A stretch of DNA of 64,000 nt from Shewanella oneidensis MR-1. GTDB taxonomy: Bacteria > Pseudomonadota > Gammaproteobacteria > Enterobacterales > Shewanellaceae. The notes beneath the pieces are model-generated. The model was not told where the DNA came from, ran no database searches, and saw only the letters and a program-made list of their open reading frames with translations. Numbering within the stretch: the first letter of the stretch is position 1; each line of letters opens with the position of its first letter. The stretch is taken from assembly GCF_000146165.2 (NCBI RefSeq), contig NC_004347.2:806001-870000 (forward strand). Direction: 5' to 3'. The position numbers and the translations under genes were made by a program. This document shows positions 17,889 to 25,266 of the stretch, piece by piece.

Positions 17889-19235
17889 GTGTTGATTAAT
17901 CGCAGTAAGTTAACCTTTAGTGTACCCTCGCGAGGTTGGGGGTGGCTCGAGGTACTATTTTTTACCTTACCCCCTATTTTAATCTTAAGTCTTGCTGGCT
18001 TTTTTATCACTGAAGGATGGCAAAAGTGGCATTTGGTCAATCAGCTTGAAGTGCGTGGCGATGTTGCCATTGGCCGAGTGATTGAGACAGAGTATCGGAG
18101 TGAACGAGGTTCGAACGGTATTTCTCGCCAAAGATTGGTGTGTTTGGTTGAATATCAAACCGCCGAGGGCGAAGTGATTCGTCAGTGGGAGCTTGATGGT
18201 GTTGATTGCCGTGCGACCTATCAATTAGTCCCGCCGCAGGGTGATACGCCGGGGGCATTAGTGCCCAACTATGCGCAAAGTGCTGTGAGCTACCTTCCTG
18301 ATTCACCAACTCGTGCAAGTGCTGACCTTAAATTAACGCGCGATCTCGCCAAGTCGGACTTTGGCTTTGGTACTGCTGGCTTATTATTGGGTTTGCTGGT
18401 GGGCTATTTCTGTTCGACTCCTTTAAGAATTTGTTGGGCAGAGTCTCGTTATATCCCAATACTCAAGTATTTGGGGGATCAGCAAGATTACGTTGGAATT
18501 ATCAATTTGCTTGAAACCTACAGGTGCCATCCCGCCGCTAACATTCTGGTATGGGAAGCGGCCGACCATATTGGCCATTGCCCTGAGTTATACCCGCGTT
18601 TTGTTGAATTATTTATCCAAATGGAACATGTACCAAACAAAAAGTATCTGGAATCAATCGGTGAAAAAATCGGTGAAAAAATTGAAATGATTAGCTTTTA
18701 TCGCTTGAGTTCATTAGGGTTTCACGACTTGGCTCTCGCGATGTTAGCCCGTAGCAATCAAGCTTTATCGGCAAGAACATTAGCAACCTTTGTGCTGATG
18801 ACTCGCACTCATCTGCTCCCTTTGGCGCTGACATTATCGGCAGAAAAGCTAAAGGCATTGGAGGCACTTTGTTATGCCAAGGAGCTTAGTTTTGGTTTGG
18901 AAGATGAAAAGCAATGCACTGTCGACCTTGCAGCCCGTATCGAATATTTACTCTGGTTAGTTAAATGGGTGCTCGATGATGCGCGTAGCGCGCCAGAGCA
19001 AAGTGTTAGCCCTGTGCAAGCGCTCATCTTGGCGGCATTTGGCCAGATGATGGCGCTGCAAACCCTCAGCCTTGATAGCGCGCAGGTCATTGATAAACAT
19101 GCACAAGCACTATTGTCTCGGTTAGATACGAGTCATGGTTTTCAGCGCGCATTGAGGCCGATAATCGAGTCATTATCGGATAACGTAGCGCAACATATTC
19201 AACAACTCACGTTTTCAGCAACGACAAGGAAATAA
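17889..19235 (+). CDS. membrane protein of unknown function (DUF3592-like ectodomain)
   Basis: The 448-aa protein starts at GTG (AAGGA 9 nt upstream). A first transmembrane helix lies at about 22-42 and a second at about 156-177, with a loop between them that resembles small beta-rich DUF3592-type domains (VAIGRVIETEYRSERG...CLVEYQTAEGEVIRQWELDG). From about 190 onward it is helical, with a repeat-like look, and presumably cytosolic. I do not recognise the family with confidence. Its stop is 3 bp from the next gene, so the pair is co-transcribed and likely works together at the membrane. Confidence 0.75.
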   Translation: MLINRSKLTFSVPSRGWGWLEVLFFTLPPILILSLAGFFITEGWQKWHLVNQLEVRGDVAIGRVIETEYRSERGSNGISRQRLVCLVEYQTAEGEVIRQWELDGVDCRATYQLVPPQGDTPGALVPNYAQSAVSYLPDSPTRASADLKLTRDLAKSDFGFGTAGLLLGLLVGYFCSTPLRICWAESRYIPILKYLGDQQDYVGIINLLETYRCHPAANILVWEAADHIGHCPELYPRFVELFIQMEHVPNKKYLESIGEKIGEKIEMISFYRLSSLGFHDLALAMLARSNQALSARTLATFVLMTRTHLLPLALTLSAEKLKALEALCYAKELSFGLEDEKQCTVDLAARIEYLLWLVKWVLDDARSAPEQSVSPVQALILAAFGQMMALQTLSLDSAQVIDKHAQALLSRLDTSHGFQRALRPIIESLSDNVAQHIQQLTFSATTRK

Positions 19236-19238
19236 GTT

Positions 19239-20681
19239 ATGCAGTCTTATTCAATTCCTCGCCCTTTGGCATTGGTAGCTGCCTTAATCGCCCTACAATT
19301 AACGGCTTGTAGTCAGCCGAAACCTTTAACCGTATTCGAAAATGATAAGGAAGCCTTGTTGCAGTTTGATAACGGCAAACTGCTCCAATTTAAGGAGAAT
19401 CCGAGTCCACAGTATCGCCATATTCCCTGTGATTTACCCGCAGTCGAGACTGTGGTCACCAACAGTTCGGCCTTTGCGGCGTTAACTCAATCCGGTGAGG
19501 TGATCACTTGGGGCGACAGTTATGCTGGCGGTGATAGCCGCGAGGTGACGGAGCAGCTTAAACAAGTCAAGCAAATCGTCCCAGTTAAGGACGGGTTTGC
19601 CGCGCTACGTCAAGATGGCACTGTGGTGTACTGGGGCAATGCGGGGAAATATAGCCTCGACAAAGCCCTGCAAAACCGCATGACCAATATTACCAAGTTG
19701 TTCGCCAATCAAGAGGCCATTGCCGCGCTAGATGCCAATGGCAAGGTGCATACTTGGGGTTATGGCCCCTACGGTGGCAATAGCTTACATGTGCAGGATC
19801 AATTAGTTGATGTGGTCGATATCTTTGCCAGAGGGCGCAGTTTTGTCGCCCTCAAAAAAGAGGGCAGTGCTGTGATTTGGGGGCAGGTTGAAGAGTCGAC
19901 CAATATGAAAAAGTTACTCCCGCAGCTTACGGATGTAGCGAAGATCGAATATTTTCAACACACCTATGCTGCCTTGAAAAAGGACGGCACTGTGGTGAGT
20001 TGGGGTTGGCGCAGTGATGCTTACTCGATTCGCAGCGCCTTAAAAGATGTGGTGAGTATGACGGCAAACAATTGTGCCTTTGCGATTTTAAGCCCTACGG
20101 GGGATGCGCATTTTTGGGGCGATGGTATTAACTGTGGTGTCGATTGGATTAAAAAAACCGATATCACAGGGGTAAAAGAGATTATCAGTATTGGCTCAGG
20201 TTTTTTATTACTGAGGGATAAGGCTGTGCCGCAAATTGTGGCCGACGATACTGATTACGCTTATATGTTTGGGTTTCACGATGCTCAAGAGATTCTTGAT
20301 AAATATTGGCAGGAAGGGAGTGTTATTACTCGAGGGCCAGCCTCCTTTGTGTTTACGCGTCCCGATGGCAAAGTGGTGCCCGTTGGTTATCGCGCCAACC
20401 GTGATAATGTGGAAAAGTTAATGGCACGTATTCCGCGCCTCACTTGGTTAAATGGCGCAAATGACGGTTATGTTGGCATTAGTGAAAAGGGGGAGTTGGT
20501 CTCTTGGTCGATGAATTTTCCCATGTTCGACAAGTCGACAGTGCAACCTGCTGACTCGTTAGTGATTAAATCGCTGGATTTTACCCCCGCTGCCCAATGC
20601 GAAACCCCTGAACAACGTCAGGCGATTTTGAGCACAGACAGACCAAAACCTGCGGCAAAAAATTGGGATGGTGTTTTCTAA
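19239..20681 (+). CDS. lipoprotein with RCC1-like repeats
   Basis: The 480-aa protein has a lipoprotein signal (LALVAALIALQLTAC-SQP). Residues about 70-350 hold at least six repeats of the form FAAL-x4-G-x-V-x2-WG, for example SFAALTQSGEVITWG, GFAALRQDGTVVYWG and TYAALKKDGTVVSWG. Two degraded copies lie near the C-terminus (SFVFTRPDGKVVPVG, GYVGISEKGELVSWS). Spacing of 45-50 residues is that of RCC1 beta-propeller blades. It should be a periplasmic, lipid-anchored propeller, probably a binding scaffold. It is coupled to the upstream membrane protein. No known bacterial function can be assigned. Confidence 0.8.
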   Translation: MQSYSIPRPLALVAALIALQLTACSQPKPLTVFENDKEALLQFDNGKLLQFKENPSPQYRHIPCDLPAVETVVTNSSAFAALTQSGEVITWGDSYAGGDSREVTEQLKQVKQIVPVKDGFAALRQDGTVVYWGNAGKYSLDKALQNRMTNITKLFANQEAIAALDANGKVHTWGYGPYGGNSLHVQDQLVDVVDIFARGRSFVALKKEGSAVIWGQVEESTNMKKLLPQLTDVAKIEYFQHTYAALKKDGTVVSWGWRSDAYSIRSALKDVVSMTANNCAFAILSPTGDAHFWGDGINCGVDWIKKTDITGVKEIISIGSGFLLLRDKAVPQIVADDTDYAYMFGFHDAQEILDKYWQEGSVITRGPASFVFTRPDGKVVPVGYRANRDNVEKLMARIPRLTWLNGANDGYVGISEKGELVSWSMNFPMFDKSTVQPADSLVIKSLDFTPAAQCETPEQRQAILSTDRPKPAAKNWDGVF

Positions 20682-20714
20682 CTTATGTGAGTTTTTTCGC
20701 TCACTTGAGATTAA

Positions 20715-20744
20715 TGGACTTTCATCCGTATAGACGTCTATAAT
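20715..20744 (+). promoter_or_regulatory. btuB promoter with a perfect met box
   Basis: A -35-like TGGACT (20715-20720), an 18-bp spacer and a perfect -10 TATAAT (20739-20744) precede the cobalamin riboswitch. A perfect MetJ half-operator AGACGTCT (20732-20739) overlaps the spacer and the first base of the -10; the adjacent upstream octamer ATCCGTAT matches 5 of 8. MetJ with SAM would be expected to occlude this promoter. The met box may be functional or coincidental. Confidence 0.5.
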
Positions 20745-20750
20745 GCGCGC

Positions 20751-20804
20751 GCTCAGGTCAGATATGACCTGAGCCTTGTTGGGCGTTAACAGGTTTTACG
20801 CCCT
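20751..20804 (+). other. hairpins at the 5' end of the btuB leader
   Basis: GCTCAGGTCA...TGACCTGAGC (20751-20774) is a perfect 10-bp stem at the predicted transcript start. It is followed by GGGCGT...ACGCCC plus TTT (20780-20804), which looks like a weak terminator. They may protect or attenuate the leader ahead of the riboswitch. Confidence 0.5.
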
Positions 20805-20828
20805 TTGAACCTAATTTTGAGTCAACCT

Positions 20829-21031
20829 TCTGTGGTGCTTGCGATGATAGCGTCGCGAGATAATCGGGAAGCCAGTGAAATTCTGGCACTGCCCCCGCAA
20901 CGGTAAAAGGTGAGAGACGGCCGCATTCGATAGGTGTTCACGATGAACCCGTAAATCGCAGTGTGCAAAGGTCAGTTTCGCGTTTATCTCTAGTGAGATG
21001 GATTATAGCCTAAGTCCGGAGACCGGCCCTA
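20829..21031 (+). promoter_or_regulatory. cobalamin riboswitch
   Basis: The conserved core is clear: GGGAAGCCAGTGAAATTCTG followed by GCACTGCCCCCGCAACGGT (the B12 box region), and the closing AGTCCGGAGACCGGCC near 21015-21030. Binding of adenosylcobalamin represses the downstream gene. The expression platform between 21032 and 21154 includes a 9-bp stem TTTTGAGAT...ATCTCAAAA and the ribosome site GGAG before the btuB ATG, so translational control is likely. Exact 5' boundary is approximate. Confidence 0.92.
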
Positions 21032-21154
21032 AAGGTGTTTTTGAGATTTCGGTGGGCAGATCTCAAAATGCGATAGTGACTATCAGTATTTTCTACTGAA
21101 TCAACGATATCGTGGCGCCAATGCCCCGTTTTCCTTGCAGGAGTTAAAGGTAAA

Positions 21155-23116
21155 ATGGGAACACATCCAACAAAAATCGCGCTGCTGATCGGCAGCCTTT
21201 GCAGTTTTTCAATTATCGCGCCCGTTATGGCGGCTGACGATACCAGCACAGCTAAAGTCGATGAGCATCTTGTCGTGATAGGCCGCTCTGATAAGACCCC
21301 GTTAAATATTGCCGCCAATGTGAATGTGATTGATGCAGCAGCGATTGAAATGAGTGGCGCGACTAATTTGACCGACGTCTTACGCGGCCAAAGTGGTATT
21401 CAAATTTCGGATAACAATATTGGTACTAGCTTTGCTATGCGTGGTTTTAGCGCCAGCACAGCGGTAAACAACACCTTAATTTTACTCGATGGTCGCCGCC
21501 TAAATAACATCGATATTGCCGCGCCTAGCTTAAATGCGATTCCCTTAAATCTGGTTGAGCGCGTCGAAATATTATCGGGCAGTGCGGGCGTGCTCTATGG
21601 CGATCAAGCCGTGGGCGGGGTGATTAACATTGTGACTAAGTCGCCTGAGAATACTGGCGGCAGCGTGCAATTATCCGGCGGTAGCTTTAATACTTACGAA
21701 GGTCGTGGCGACGTGTCTGGCGCAATCAACAAGGATTGGCGCTATTTCTTGAGCGGTAGTTACAACCAAGGTGACAACTATCGTCAGCATAATGCAAACG
21801 AAACAGGGTCTATTCTGGGTCGCATTCAATATAAAACGGCGACGGATTCTTTCTTTGTCGAAACCAGCTATTACGATGATGATCGTGAAAATCCTGGCTC
21901 ATTGACGGTCGATCAATTCAAGTTCGATCCACGTCAGTCTTCCAATAAAAGCGAATATGTCCATGAGATGACCACTGCGGCGCGCAGCGGTTATCAGCAT
22001 CAGCTTAACCAAAACTGGGCGTTAGCGGCGGATTTGGATTACAGCGATACCTTAGTCAGCTCCGTCAATTGGGGCGCGGGTAGCCATAACACCCGCTCGC
22101 TGTTGATGTTTAGCCCCAAAGCTTTAGCCAACTACAGTACACGCCAAGGCGAGCTAAACCTAGTGACAGGCTTAGATATCAGCCGTGGTAAGGCCGATTA
22201 CGATTCTATGGCACGTAGCAATGTGCAGGACATGCAAAGTGCTTATCTACAAGCCACTGTGCCATTAAGCCATACCTTAAGTTATGTGGTAGGCGGACGT
22301 TATGCGCGGGTGACTGACGAGTTAGTCGATGGCAATGTCTATCCAAATGGTATCGATTTAGATGAAGATGCCACCGCATTCGAGTTTGGCCTAAACTATC
22401 GCCCGAGCGCCGAGCACAGATTCTACCTGCGTGGCGATGAGAACTTCCGTTTCGCCAAGGTCGATGAGCAAGCTTACACCCCGAAAGATGTGTTTGGCTT
22501 AAAGCCACAGACTGGCCGCTCCTATGAGGCGGGTTGGGATTGGACAGTTGCCAGCCAAAGTCTGCGCGTGAGCTTATACCGCCTCGATTTAGAAGATGAA
22601 ATTGTCTTTGACCCAAGTGCGGAAAAACCTGTTGGTGGTAGTTTTCAAGGTGCAAACGTTAATGCCGATGCCTCACGCCGTTATGGCGCGAGTGCCGATT
22701 GGGATTGGCAGGTGACTCAAGCATTACAATTAGGGCTGGAATATAACTATATCGATGCCGAATTTACCGATGGATTGAATGATGGCAAGAAATTGTCTTG
22801 GGTGGCGGAGCACTCCGGGCGCGGTTATGTCAGTATGGATGTTGCGGAGCATATCCAACTGTTTGCAGAGGCGATTTACACGGGCGAGCGTTTCGTCGAA
22901 GGCGATAATGCTAACCAAGGCGAAAAACTTGCTAGCTATGTGCTTGGTAATCTTGCCCTTAACTATAGCCGTGATGCTTGGCTTGCGAGCTTACGTATCG
23001 ATAACCTGTTTGATAAAGACTATGTTAGCTCAGGTTATTATGGTGGCAACTGGGGTGACGGCTATTACTCAGGCCGAGGCCGTGATATTCGCTTGACGGT
23101 AGGTTACCGCTTCTAA
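21155..23116 (+). CDS. btuB: TonB-dependent vitamin B12 receptor
   Basis: The 653-aa outer-membrane protein has a signal peptide ending VMA-ADD, a TonB box (DEHLVVIGR), a plug (NLTDVLRGQSGIQI, LILLDGRRLNN, GVLYGDQAVGGVINIVT) and a barrel ending in Phe (LTVGYRF). The B12 identity rests on the cobalamin riboswitch directly upstream. The plug is generic and sequence alone would not separate it from other TonB receptors. It is expected to import cobalamin or cobinamide. It lies next to metR and the B12-independent metE. Monocistronic, ended by a hairpin. Confidence 0.87.
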   Translation: MGTHPTKIALLIGSLCSFSIIAPVMAADDTSTAKVDEHLVVIGRSDKTPLNIAANVNVIDAAAIEMSGATNLTDVLRGQSGIQISDNNIGTSFAMRGFSASTAVNNTLILLDGRRLNNIDIAAPSLNAIPLNLVERVEILSGSAGVLYGDQAVGGVINIVTKSPENTGGSVQLSGGSFNTYEGRGDVSGAINKDWRYFLSGSYNQGDNYRQHNANETGSILGRIQYKTATDSFFVETSYYDDDRENPGSLTVDQFKFDPRQSSNKSEYVHEMTTAARSGYQHQLNQNWALAADLDYSDTLVSSVNWGAGSHNTRSLLMFSPKALANYSTRQGELNLVTGLDISRGKADYDSMARSNVQDMQSAYLQATVPLSHTLSYVVGGRYARVTDELVDGNVYPNGIDLDEDATAFEFGLNYRPSAEHRFYLRGDENFRFAKVDEQAYTPKDVFGLKPQTGRSYEAGWDWTVASQSLRVSLYRLDLEDEIVFDPSAEKPVGGSFQGANVNADASRRYGASADWDWQVTQALQLGLEYNYIDAEFTDGLNDGKKLSWVAEHSGRGYVSMDVAEHIQLFAEAIYTGERFVEGDNANQGEKLASYVLGNLALNYSRDAWLASLRIDNLFDKDYVSSGYYGGNWGDGYYSGRGRDIRLTVGYRF

Positions 23117-23152
23117 GCTGAATCCTAACAATTAAGTGATTTAGCGCATTTT

Positions 23153-23178
23153 AAAGCCAGACTCAGTCTGGCTTTGTT
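23153..23178 (+). terminator. terminator after btuB
   Basis: AAAGCCAGACTCAGTCTGGCTTT is a perfect stem followed by a short T stretch. Confidence 0.75.
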
Positions 23179-23376
23179 ATTTCTGTTGTTTGATGCAGAG
23201 AAAAATCCTCTCTACGGGTGTAAGATAGGCTAAATCGTTGCTTATACAGCAGAGCAGATCACCTATACGGTTGATACAATTATTATACGACTTAGTGCTG
23301 AAATTCTTTGTGGTTTGGGTATGATGTGAGCGGTATTCGAATCATCTTATAGCTAATAACAGGTGTAAAGTGTCCT

Positions 23377-24105
23377 ATGACAGATCTTGAGCAACAGGTT
23401 TTTACTCAAGTGAGAGCCATCATAGCGAATGAAGAGCAAGTAATTGGCCGCCGTGGGATCTTAATTCCACTTAAAAAGGCCATTCTTGCTGAAGGCGATA
23501 TTCGTAATGTGATCGATATTATTTCGAGCGATCCCGCGTTAGCGGCCCATATGTTGATGCGCAGTAATTCAGCGCAGGCTTCTGGCGTGGTCAGCCCCAA
23601 GTCTCGTTCCTTAAAAGACGCCTTAATTCGTTTAGGTCAAGTCAATATTTACCGTTACGCCTTTGCGTTCTATCTGAAAGAGCGCCTCGATGAATTACCT
23701 CAACCCTATAAGAAGCTGGTGCAAGGTTATTGGAAACTCACGGAAAATATTGCAACTGATGCGGTCGACAGCTTGGTCGATATGCCGGATGTCGATGTCG
23801 ACCCTGATGAAGTACAAACCTTGGCGCTGTTTAGCGTATTCGGGCAAATTATTGCTTTAACCGCTTTTGCCTATTTGAATGCGAGCTCTGAGCAATCTTT
23901 CCCGTTAAGTGTGATTAAGTCATTGATTGATAATCAGCAACAAACATTAACCATCGAAGCCTTTGAAGCCTTAGATCTCGACCAAGATCTGCGCCAAGAG
24001 TTTATGATCGCCCATAATCTGCGCCAGACCCGCAACCCGAACTCATCTGGGTTAGTTCTGCGCCGAGTATTGTCAATGCGCGGTTTATTGCTTAATCCGC
24101 TCTAA
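23377..24105 (+). CDS. HDOD-domain protein
   Basis: The 242-aa protein matches the HDOD output domain: DIISSDPALAAHMLMRSNSA and the following SLKDALIRLGQVNIYRYAFAFYLKERL. HDOD proteins lack the HD catalytic residues and act in signalling, often alongside c-di-GMP or chemosensory modules. No sensor or enzymatic domain is attached, and the C-terminal half is less typical of the family. It sits between btuB and metR, but nothing links it to methionine metabolism. Confidence 0.75.
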   Translation: MTDLEQQVFTQVRAIIANEEQVIGRRGILIPLKKAILAEGDIRNVIDIISSDPALAAHMLMRSNSAQASGVVSPKSRSLKDALIRLGQVNIYRYAFAFYLKERLDELPQPYKKLVQGYWKLTENIATDAVDSLVDMPDVDVDPDEVQTLALFSVFGQIIALTAFAYLNASSEQSFPLSVIKSLIDNQQQTLTIEAFEALDLDQDLRQEFMIAHNLRQTRNPNSSGLVLRRVLSMRGLLLNPL

Positions 24106-24116
24106 GAACTGCTTAT

Positions 24117-24150
24117 AAAAACAAAGCCTGCAATAGCAGGCTTTGTTTTA
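24117..24150. terminator. bidirectional terminator, HDOD / metR
   Basis: AACAAAGCCTGC-AATA-GCAGGCTTTGTTTTA sits between convergent genes, with A and T tracts on either side. Confidence 0.88.
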
Positions 24151-24161
24151 CTTTCAAAATC

Positions 24162-25067
24162 TTAGTTAGATTTCTGCTGGCGAGTTAAGCCTTCGCTTGC
24201 CACTAATTGCAGCCAATTTTGCACTAACGCCGAGTTGGCACTGTGGCGACGATAGGCACCAAATAGTGGGCGCTTTAACCCCTCTTGGCCTAGTTTTACC
24301 GCGGCGAGGCTTAAACCATGTCCTTCATTAATAGACCAATTGGGCAGGGCGGCGATACCGTCCTTACAGGCGATGCGTTGCAGTAACATCATGGTCAAAT
24401 CACAGGTTTTTTGCTCGCCAGCTTCTATGCCCGCGGGTTCTAAAAAGTGGCGGTAAATATCTAAACGCGCCAGTGGCACCGGATAACTGATTATCGGTAA
24501 ACGCGACAATTGCTTAGGCGTAACATAGGCTTCTTTCGCTAAGGGATGATCCTTAGCAACTACTAACTTCACTTCAAAATCAAACAAATGCTGATAGGCT
24601 AGCGAGTGCCCTGGCACGGGATCTGAGGTGAGCACTATATCCAGTTCGCCCATTTCTAGGGCATTGAGCGAGTCGAATAGATGACGGCTTGAGAGATCTA
24701 ACTCGGCTTGAGGATGATCTTGCCTAAATTGCTCCATCACTGGCATTAACCAGCGAAAACAGCTGTGGCATTCAATCCCAACCCTTAGCTGATTAGTATC
24801 GGTCTCCAATCCATTTTTGAGATCGGTTTCCGTCTCCAACACCTTAGGGAGGATCTCTTCTGCGAGGTGTAACAGGCGAGCGCCTTCCTGAGTGAAGGAG
24901 AGGGGTTTGCTCTTACGCACAAAAATGGGCGAGTTAATTCGTTGCTCTAACTCCTTAATTTGATGGGAGAGCGCCGATTGGGTGACAAAACGTTTTTTGG
25001 CTGCGCCCGCCAAGCTGCCACTCTCTTTCAGTGCCATTAAGGTTCGCAGATGTCTTAGTTCGATCAT
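24162..25067 (-). CDS. metR: LysR-type activator of methionine genes
   Basis: The 301-aa protein starts at ATG 25067 (GGAG 5 nt upstream; the ATG two codons earlier has no room for a ribosome site). The N-terminal winged helix (LKESGSLAGAAKKRFVTQSALSHQIKELEQRI) and the effector domain (GIECHSCFRWLMPVMEQF) closely parallel E. coli MetR, which uses homocysteine as coinducer to activate metE. It is divergent from metE across about 200 bp, the classic arrangement. A MetR-like half-palindrome and tandem met boxes lie between them. Confidence 0.9.
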   Translation of the reverse strand: MIELRHLRTLMALKESGSLAGAAKKRFVTQSALSHQIKELEQRINSPIFVRKSKPLSFTQEGARLLHLAEEILPKVLETETDLKNGLETDTNQLRVGIECHSCFRWLMPVMEQFRQDHPQAELDLSSRHLFDSLNALEMGELDIVLTSDPVPGHSLAYQHLFDFEVKLVVAKDHPLAKEAYVTPKQLSRLPIISYPVPLARLDIYRHFLEPAGIEAGEQKTCDLTMMLLQRIACKDGIAALPNWSINEGHGLSLAAVKLGQEGLKRPLFGAYRRHSANSALVQNWLQLVASEGLTRQQKSN

Positions 25068-25079
25068 GATCACTCCAAG

Positions 25080-25092
25080 TGAATTTCGCTCA
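25080..25092. promoter_or_regulatory. candidate MetR site
   Basis: TGAATTTCGCTCA fits the MetR motif TGAA-N5-TTCA with one mismatch. It lies 13 bp before the metR start, where autoregulation or metE activation is expected. Confidence 0.4.
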
Positions 25093-25140
25093 TGTTGCGC
25101 TTGAAATCAATTCGGTTGCTGGCGTAGAGACTATCACAAT

Positions 25141-25164
25141 AAACTTCTAGACGTCCAGACGCCC
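25141..25164. promoter_or_regulatory. tandem MetJ boxes between metR and metE
   Basis: Three consecutive octamers, AAACTTCT, AGACGTCC and AGACGCCC, match the met box AGACGTCT at 6, 7 and 6 of 8 positions. Two or more tandem boxes are the normal MetJ-SAM operator. Repression of metE, metR or both is the expected effect. Confidence 0.65.
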
Positions 25165-25266
25165 ATTGTGATTTATCCAAGCTTAAATGCGAAAAAATGT
25201 TTAGGAAACACAATCCGGTGGGTGTTAGTGCCGAATAGGCTTATCTCAGATAAAGGAAGATATGGT

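Noticed and set aside
22206..22655. 149-codon antisense ORF in btuB
   Set aside because: Antisense to the conserved barrel region. Composition (His, Arg, Gln rich) is typical of a shadow frame.
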